From Calocera cornea HHB12733 (Eukaryota > Basidiomycota > Dacrymycetes > Dacrymycetales > Dacrymycetaceae), in NCBI GenBank assembly GCA_001632435.1, contig KV424011.1:59638-123637 (forward strand): a stretch of DNA of 64,000 nucleotides. Reading direction: 5' to 3'. The notes beneath the pieces are model-generated. The model was given only the letters and a program-made list of their open reading frames with translations. It had not been told where the DNA came from and ran no database searches. Within the stretch, counting starts at the first letter, position 1. Every line of letters begins with the position of its first letter. This document shows positions 57,581-64,000 of the stretch, piece by piece. The position numbers were made by a program, and so were the translations under genes.

Positions 57581-58980
57581 ATGCCACCCCGCAAACGCAA
57601 GTCTGCCGCCGCGTCGACCGACGCTCCTGCTCCCAAGCGCGCTTCTCGGAGTCGCAAGAGCAAGGCCGAGGTCCATCCGGAACCCGAGCCAGAGCCAGTC
57701 GAGGTGGCACCCGATGCGCACCCAGAGCCACCAGCGCCCGAAGTGTCTATCCCAGTCGAGGTCGAGGAGGGTATCTCTACTGCTATGACTACGGAGGAGA
57801 TGTTTGAGCAGACTCAGCCGGAGCCGGAGCTGATGATGCCCGTTGCGGTGGAGGATGTGGTGCGCGATGAGGAAGAGAGGGACGAGCTGGCTGCCATGGC
57901 CCCACTGGATGAGCCGGTTCGGGAGGTGGCACCACAGGCCGAGCCCGAGAAAGAGGAAGTTGTGACGGCAGAGGTCGATGTTGCTGTGGACGAAGCTGGT
58001 GACGTGGTCGTCGCCGTGGAGGAAACTGTAGAGGTCGAAGCTCCGATGGAGGAGGTTGACGGCGATGCCGAGATGGAGGATGTCTCCGCAGAAGTACCCT
58101 CCAGATCCGGAACGCCATTGACCCTGGCAGATCGCATGAAGAAGCTTCAGGAGCTTCGGGGAAAGATGGTATGCAAGAAGTAACCGTTTTTCGGACTAAT
58201 CGCTGACATAGTCTACAGCGGGAAACCCTTCAGGCCAACCGGAAAGACCTTGTCGCTGAGCACGCGAAGCAAAAGACATCCGCCCGCGAGCTTCAGCGCC
58301 TAGAGAAGAAGCGTAAGCTTGCCGAGGTCCTCCGTGAGAAGGCGGACGCGGAGGAGCGTGGCGAGGACGTTGAGAGGAAGAAGAACTGGGAGTGGAGCAT
58401 TGAGGAGAACGAGGAGTGGGAGAAGAAGCTGGAGCGGAAGAAGAAGCGGGCAGACTTCACCTTCAACAGTATGTGGTTTCTTCCCGGTAGCTTACATCCG
58501 AAATCTAATCAAGTGGCAGATGCCGAGGACCATGCTCGTCGACGGTACAAGAAAGACCTAGACTTCATCAAGCCTGACCTAGAAGCGTACAACCGACAGA
58601 AGGAGGTGGCGCTCGGCCTCGCCCCAGGCACCCTGAAAGCTGGCCAGCCTTCGTCAGGCGCTCTCATCGCAACGACATCCTCATCCGGCGCTATGACCGT
58701 TGCACAGCGGCAAGCCGCAGAAGACCTGTATCGCGACGCCAACAGCCTCGTGTATGCGGACAACAAGCCGACGGAGGATGCGATCGACCGTGTTGTGTCG
58801 AAGCTTAACATGGACATGGACCGCAAGGGCAAGTTCTCCCGGAAGCGGCTCAACGAAGACGACGGCGACGTCACGTACATCAACGAGCGGAACCGTGTCT
58901 TCAACAAGAAGATCGCACGGTACTACGACAAGTATACCGCCGAGATCCGGGCGAGCTTCGAGAGAGGCACGGCTCTGTAG
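57581..58980 (+). CDS. SYF2: Pre-mRNA-splicing factor Syf2
   Basis: NineTeen-complex component. Exons 57581-58168, 58219-58468, 58520-58980 give about 432 aa, well above the usual 220-260. The extra length is an N-terminal 175-residue tail: a basic MPPRKRKSAAA start and then highly acidic Glu/Val/Pro repeats. The Syf2 core begins at LADRMKKLQELRGKM, with WEWSIEENEEWEKKLERKKK, DHARRRYKKDLDFIKPDLEA, YRDANSLVYADNKPTEDAID, RVVSKLNMDMDRKGKFSRKR and YINERNRVFNKKIARYYDKY. Confidence 0.95.
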
Positions 58981-59155
58981 ATTTATACCACCTGCGCCAT
59001 ACACTTCTTGCGTTCTTGCATGTATTCAATTTGTAATCTATGCGCATCGGGTACAGAACACGATACTGAGTCTAGTACTGATGGCAAGTGTGCATTAAGT
59101 CAAGCTATCGATACATCCGGTCTAACGAAAGTGATAACGAGTGAGAGCATATGGA

Positions 59156-60669
59156 TTATGATGCATTGCCGGTAACTTGCAGCCGCTTCCCGGCCAACAT
59201 CTGCAAAGGCTTCGTTAGGAAACTTGACTGTACCTGACAACTATTGAACTGACCATTGGGAACTCCTTCCGAACCTTCGAAATCTTCATGCATTCATTCT
59301 TGGCATTGTGCGTAATCTGACTGCCCATAATGGCGCTGTCGACGTAATGCTTCAAGTATCTTCATGTCCGTCAGCTTTACTCGATAGCACCAAGAGCATC
59401 GGCACTCACTTGAGACAAATCTCCTCTCGGAACGCAGGATACAGCTTCTTGTTCAACTGCCGTTCCGCTTTGCGCGTGCTCTCTAGGTATTGGTGGCTCT
59501 GATGAATCATGAAGTCGTCCGACAGCACGTAGAACGACCGCCCCGATATGTACATCTCGAAGAGACAAGCCGCCTTGTTGGCTCCGTAGCCGACAAAGCG
59601 CTCGTCGCACCTACACGGCTCAGCAGGCTGCGTATATGCGCAGGGGGGTCACGTACCAGGGCGCATTCTCACGCCGGAAGATAACGTACGGCTCGTAAGA
59701 CGGGTGATAGTCCACGGCCTTGTAGATCTCGCCCTCCGAGGCGTTGGCGAAGCGCGAATAGTTGGTTGCGGCATGTCCGGGTCGCCAGGCACCGTGGAAC
59801 TGGCCGATCTCTCCGTTGTCCAAAAGAGGGAGCAGATCTCGCTTTGCAACGGGGAAGAGTGAAGTGTACTTCCCTGCATCCATCGATGCGTACTCGAATG
59901 CAGGCAAAACAAGCATCGCGTTGTCCGCAAGCAGGTTCAGAGCGACCTGACTAGCCTGTATGCGCTGGGCGAATGGCGTGCACGGATAGAAATCGGCGTC
60001 GAGCATCAGGATGGTGTCTGTCCTCGCGAACGCGCGAGCAACGTTCCGCCAGGTATTGAACGCTCGTGGAGGAGAGTTCAGGATCAGGTGGATGTCGACG
60101 TGCTCCACGATGGCCGGATTGGACGTGTAGAACTCGTGCAGCGAAGGCAGGGACAGAGGAGACTGGAATGGAACAGCAACCGATATGGGTCCGTTGTAGT
60201 GAGATGCCAAGCGCGAAAGCACTGGGTAACGTGAGGGTGTAACGAGCGTGGTTATCGTCACTGCACCTGGATCGGGATTGCGAGCAGCGCGGTAATAGAA
60301 AGGCAGGACCTGGATCGGTTCGGAGATGTTCATGTTACTTGGTGCATCTGGGTTGTCCATAGCTAACAGAGACGCGATTGCCTTCTCGATCGACTCAGTC
60401 CCGAGCTCGCTGTACCAACTTGGAGGTGAGAAGGCAGCATTGTGCGGTCCTGTCGGCAGGCTAGGTAGGTCAATCACGTCGTCGGACGAGTATGTATGCA
60501 GATGATGTGGGAGAGTCAGGATGTGATGGACGGCGGACTGGACTAGAGCTTCAGAATGAGCTGCTGCAACGGGAGTGACGGGTGGAGCTGCAGTGGACGG
60601 CTTGTGGAGATAGTAGAGAGTAACGAGCGCGATGCCGACGAGGGTGTAGAGAGTGTGCAGACGGGCCAT
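59156..60669 (-). CDS. LARGE-like glycosyltransferase (GT49 family), type II membrane protein
   Basis: Exons 60669-59657, 59610-59410, 59359-59254, 59200-59156 give about 454 aa. Signal anchor at about residues 5-22 (HTLYTLVGIALVTLYYLH), so a Golgi lumenal enzyme is expected. Conserved blocks: HLILNSPPRAFNTWRNVARA, the DxD metal site in TILMLDADFYPC, LVLPAFEY, EPYVIFRRENAPW then CDERFVGYGANKAACLFEM, and FMIHQSHQYLE, which match LARGE/B4GAT1-type GT49 domains. The sugar and acceptor in fungi are not known. The final splice (59253/59201) was chosen for its CTAAC branch and normal length; an alternative gives a different short C-terminus. Confidence 0.9.
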
Positions 60670-61171
60670 GAGGGAGGGGACGCAGACAGACAGGAGAGAG
60701 GTGAGGTGGAGCTGACATTCTAGACATTGACTTATTAGAACGTGACATGATCGAGACGAACGATGTGAGACAAGACAGAGACGCGTTCGACGCCAGTAGG
60801 CGCCATGAATTCGGACATGCCAGCGCCACGTGGGGTCTGATGAATTTCTTCTGCCAATCCGTCCACCATCCCTTTAGTCGACTGCATTGATGCTGGCCCA
60901 CCATTTCACGTCTTTATCACACGACTTCAGCCATATATCACATCATTCTGCATTAGGAAATGACGAGACGGCGAGGACACGCAAGCAGCCGTACTGCTCC
61001 ACATACGCATCATGACAACGTGCCTGTCCGACATCTGGAACCAGAACCACAGCAACCCGTATACGTGCGGTATGCATGAGGCAACATGATATATATCCAG
61101 AGGTCGTTTCAGCACATCTGCCGCTCACCTCCTCCCTTTGCCTTGGTGGCTTGACGAGCGATTAAGTGCCC
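60670..61171. promoter_or_regulatory. Divergent promoter region, GT49 / BTB copy g
   Basis: 502 bases between head-to-head genes. A TATATAT stretch lies near 61090-61098, about 75 bp before the BTB ATG. No other feature. Confidence 0.4.
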
Positions 61172-62422
61172 ATGCCTAGGAACAGAAGTGCGTCTACCTT
61201 TCAAGCTGTCCGTGTGCAAGGAGCGATAATGACCACAGTGTATCGCAATGCATATGCAACCGTGCCACCGCGTACTCCCACCCCGCCACCAGAGATGATT
61301 GTATACGAGGGGCCACCCAGTCGTGGTGCCAGCCGTGCTGCCACCGAACGCGACACATCCTGCAGCAGAGGTTTGTACGAGGACGCGCGGCCGGGCTCCT
61401 ACGCTCCATCCTTATCGGCTCCGGATGATCCTCCCCCAATGAAGGAAATCCCAAGTTGGAACGGTGGTGCTCATAGCACTCGCTCGGAGTCACCAGAGCC
61501 ACTCCTTACCCTCGCCAGTCCGACTCGATATGAGGAGGCGCCGCTGCCCGACGAGTTCGATGTTCCCACCGTGTTCCAGGACATGTCCGCCGACATTCTG
61601 CTCCAGTCGTCGGATCATGTCCTCTTCCGGGTTCACAAGATCATCCTTACCCTGGGATCGAGTCACTTCAAGGATGTATTCCTGCTGGACGAATTCGCTT
61701 CGCGCGTTGATTCCGAGGCAACACCTATTCAATTGGACGAGCCTGCGACCATCGTAGCAGCTCTGCTCTATCGCCTCTATCCGATCGTCAAGCCCGACAT
61801 TACCGATGTCGACGAGATGCTCCTCGTGGCAGTCGCAGCGCACAAGTACAGGATGGAAGGTGTTCTCGCCCAGGTGCAGGCGCAACTGCTATCGCCTGCC
61901 ATGCTGGATGCGCGTCCATTGGCGATCTACAACGCCGCCTGCCGCCTGCAGCTCGGGGAAACGAAACGCTGCGCCGCTCGTCGCTTGGTCGAGCTCTATG
62001 ATCCTCTTGACAAGGCGATCCGTGCCGATACGGAGGGGTTATCGGCACCCGACTTCATTGTCCTCTGCGATTTACGCAGAGACAGGATCTCGCATTGCAT
62101 CAAACTCATGGACGACCACTTCCCAGCCGTCTGTCCGCATGGGTGGCAGTTCGAGTACGGGCCCTGGTACCAAGCGCTGCGCGCAAAACTCTCGCAGAAA
62201 CCATCGGCGTCGGTACTCGCATCCATACCTGACCTGGCAGATGCGTTCGCAATGGAGCCCTCACGGTGCGGCTATCCAGAGTGTACCACTAGCGGCCTAC
62301 TACTCCAGGATCTGAAGGAGGCTCTGGCCGATACTGACCGCTTCATCGGCGAAGGTACGGTAACAGGCTACATCCGTCTTCCATCCTCTTGTTCTGACAC
62401 GTCTTCAGAGGATTACCTGTGA
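61172..62422 (+). CDS. BTB/POZ domain protein (BTB copy g), long N-terminus
   Basis: Exons 61172-62354 and 62409-62422 give about 398 aa. An N-terminal 125-residue disordered Pro/Ser-rich region, absent from the other copies, precedes the BTB domain (FDVPTVFQDMSADILLQSSD, LFRVHKIILTLGSSHFKDVF, LLYRLYPIVKPDI). The module follows: AHKYRMEGVLAQVQAQLLSP, ARPLAIYNAACRLQL, ARRLVELYDPLDKAIRADT, FIVLCDLRRDRISHCIKLMD and CPHGWQFEYGPWYQALRAK. The last intron is 54 nt, in frame and stop-free, so spliced and unspliced forms share the same stop. It is 10 kb from the main BTB array. Confidence 0.86.
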   Translation: MPRNRSASTFQAVRVQGAIMTTVYRNAYATVPPRTPTPPPEMIVYEGPPSRGASRAATERDTSCSRGLYEDARPGSYAPSLSAPDDPPPMKEIPSWNGGAHSTRSESPEPLLTLASPTRYEEAPLPDEFDVPTVFQDMSADILLQSSDHVLFRVHKIILTLGSSHFKDVFLLDEFASRVDSEATPIQLDEPATIVAALLYRLYPIVKPDITDVDEMLLVAVAAHKYRMEGVLAQVQAQLLSPAMLDARPLAIYNAACRLQLGETKRCAARRLVELYDPLDKAIRADTEGLSAPDFIVLCDLRRDRISHCIKLMDDHFPAVCPHGWQFEYGPWYQALRAKLSQKPSASVLASIPDLADAFAMEPSRCGYPECTTSGLLLQDLKEALADTDRFIGEGTVTGYIRLPSSCSDTSSEDYL

Positions 62423-63552
62423 TGTAAGTCTTCCATCCAGTCAGCCGTGCCGCAAACAAATCGCGGGCAAAGTTTGCGTCCATCGCTGAGTTTCTCTACA
62501 GAGAGTGTCTTGAGATGTCCATGCCGCCGTGGTTGGATGACTCCAGGCTTTCTCTGTTATCCGTTTCGGTAACACGACCGCCATACGTACTGTATATGAC
62601 CGTTCCTGTTAATATGCCATAACCCGCTAGTTATTATTAATGATTCCAGTCAGTTCATAGCCTGTGGCGGAGCAAGCGTAGTTTTCGTTCAAAGCCAGTA
62701 AGTAGAGCGACTGCGGCGCGTGTCCGTGTGCGCCAACTCCTCCACTGAGCATCCGGGGTTGCATTCCGGAGGCAGATTCCACTTCCCACCTTGATTCTTG
62801 TGAGAGAAGAAAAGAGGGGGGGGGGGGTTATGAAGAATCGATGAGGACTCTCTGACAATCGAAGCCACACAAAAATGGCTGGAAATTGTTTGTAGAAAAC
62901 TATGAACCTCATTGTTCTGTGCTGGGCATCAGAGATTGTCTGGGCACCCGCGACGAAAACTGATCCCGTCGGGGCACCTCGCCCAGGGAAGCCGGAGAGA
63001 AGCTGTTATTCTTGCCTAAACTTACGGGCCCCGAGGCTGTGCCGTTTGCGTCCGCCCGTAAGCATACGCCCCCGCCCGCCCGTCACGTGTGCGGTGGCGG
63101 CCAGCGCCGACGTCGTCCCTAAGGCCGAGCTCGCTGTCCGCGCGCGCGCGCGCAACGCCGCGTGCGACAGTCTGCACATAGTTTAGCTTCTCAAAAGTAG
63201 TTAGAAATAAAAATTCACTTACCATGCATTGTGCCCCCTGCCCAGCTGCTCCAGCTGGGAGAAAAATTGAATTTAAAGGCCCAAAATTGGGCTAGAAATC
63301 GCCCGTAAGCGTAGCGAAAGTGACGCAGGGGTCGATTTGGGGCAAGGGAAGTAGGAAGTGCCACTTCTTCGATGGACTTACGCGCGCGCTTACGGGCGCT
63401 TACGGGGCTTGCGGGGGGGTCGGCTCGTCGTGTGGTCGAGTGTTCGAGCCTTGCACATCGCACGCACACGTAGGGGGGGGGTTGACAACGGTATGTTTCA
63501 TTCGTATACGATAGGTAAGATAGCAGCTAGACAGATATCGATAATATAGTCG
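62423..63552. other. 1.1 kb gene-poor region with dispersed GCCCGTAAGC motif and poly-G runs
   Basis: No gene supported. Contains a 10-12 G run at about 62817-62827 and another G run at 63472-63480, CG dinucleotide runs (CGCGCGCGCG near 63142), and the decamer GCCCGTAAGC or its reverse complement at 63021, 63054, 63301 and 63387-63406. May be a transposon remnant. Confidence 0.55.
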
Positions 63553-64000
63553 TTATGTGCGCTTGGCGCGTCGTGAGCGTTCCCCCCTCGCGTCCCGAGC
63601 CTTCTGGATGGCCTCGAAGACTCTCCGTGCCCCCCTCCCTCCCTGGCAGTAAGCGTCTTCGAACGCAGCCTTGTTTCCCATTCTGTGGAGTCGAACAAGA
63701 GTCAGCGACAGCCTTCGGTGGGGTAAGAGTGTATCCCACATACCGATGGTACTCGCGCGCAACCACTGCCCGCTCATGATATTTCACGCCCACTCCACCG
63801 GCCTGATTGCCGTGATCGCCCCGGTGCCGCTCGTCAGGCCAATCCTTCAGAGGAACGAGCAGCCCTCGCTGTGGATCGCCAACGTCCCAGTGCATCAGCA
63901 CAGTCTCGTACGTGTCGAGACCACGCCGGAGGTTGGGGATGGTCCAGCCATCCTGGAGAGCCGGGCCGAGAATCCGCGTTGCCACTGGCCGAGCAGCAGC
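63553..64000 (-). CDS. Unknown protein, 3' part only (5' end beyond window)
   Basis: Two inferred exons, 64000(partial)-63744 and 63682-63553, joined by a 61-nt intron (GTATGT...TCCACAG). About 128 C-terminal residues are visible: GWTIPNLRRGLDTYETVLMH, DWPDERHRGDHGNQAGGVGV, KYHERAVVAREYHR, then MGNKAAFEDAYCQGGRGARR and a basic end. No family recognised. The exon junction keeps frame and the composition is protein-like, so a real gene is likely. Confidence 0.6.

Noticed and set aside
1..64000. CRISPR arrays, bacterial defence systems, operons or riboswitches
   Set aside because: No regularly spaced repeats, Shine-Dalgarno-linked gene strings or prokaryotic families; the window is eukaryotic with spliceosomal introns throughout.

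Overview
The window is nuclear DNA of a filamentous basidiomycete, most likely an Agaricomycete. It is compact and GC-rich. Nearly every gene is cut by several 45-75 nt introns with GTGCGT, GTGAGT or GTATGT donors and CTAAC/CTGAC-like branch sites. The gene content is fungal: chitin synthase activator, ESCRT-I, SPC24, YJU2, SYF2, Dicer, JHD1 and an expanded BTB/POZ family. No prokaryotic operon, CRISPR array, rRNA or intact tRNA was seen. Exon coordinates were worked out by hand from splice signals, reading-frame phase and family conservation; there is no transcript support.

Layout. 1-1145: 3' part of the DNA repair enzyme polynucleotide kinase 3'-phosphatase. 1.4-6.5 kb: chitin synthase activator Skt5/Chs4 (its CaaX tail sits in a second exon) and the JHD1 PHD-JmjC histone demethylase. 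6.7-16.2 kb: an RGG-tailed protein, a CHORD-CS HSP90 co-chaperone, GAL7, a small conserved protein, a beta-propeller lactonase, a histidine phosphatase and TMA20 (with a GC-AG intron). 16.5-26.7 kb: SPC24, a MIT/coiled-coil Atg38-like protein, an ERI1-type exonuclease, CMS1, mitochondrial ribosomal mL60 and a phosducin-like protein. 27.0-34.7 kb: a full Dicer convergent with an Arb1-like argonaute-chaperone subunit, a possible RNA-silencing pair. 35.1-37.3 kb: VPS23/TSG101.

37.9-51.7 kb is the most dynamic part. A dienelactone hydrolase and a convergent BTB gene on the left are mirrored on the right by a frameshifted BTB pseudogene and a decayed dienelactone hydrolase in the opposite orientation. 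Between them lie four more BTB copies (one truncated) and an MFS drug:H+ antiporter. This looks like an inverted segmental duplication inside a BTB expansion. A seventh BTB gene lies at 61.2-62.4 kb.

51.9-60.7 kb returns to housekeeping genes: a DUF202 membrane protein, a DenD-like epimerase/dehydrogenase, a short-chain dehydrogenase with a suspicious frameshift at its start, the divergent spliceosomal pair YJU2/SYF2, and a LARGE-like GT49 glycosyltransferase. 62.4-63.5 kb is gene-poor, with a dispersed GCCCGTAAGC motif in both orientations. The window ends in a partial unknown gene.
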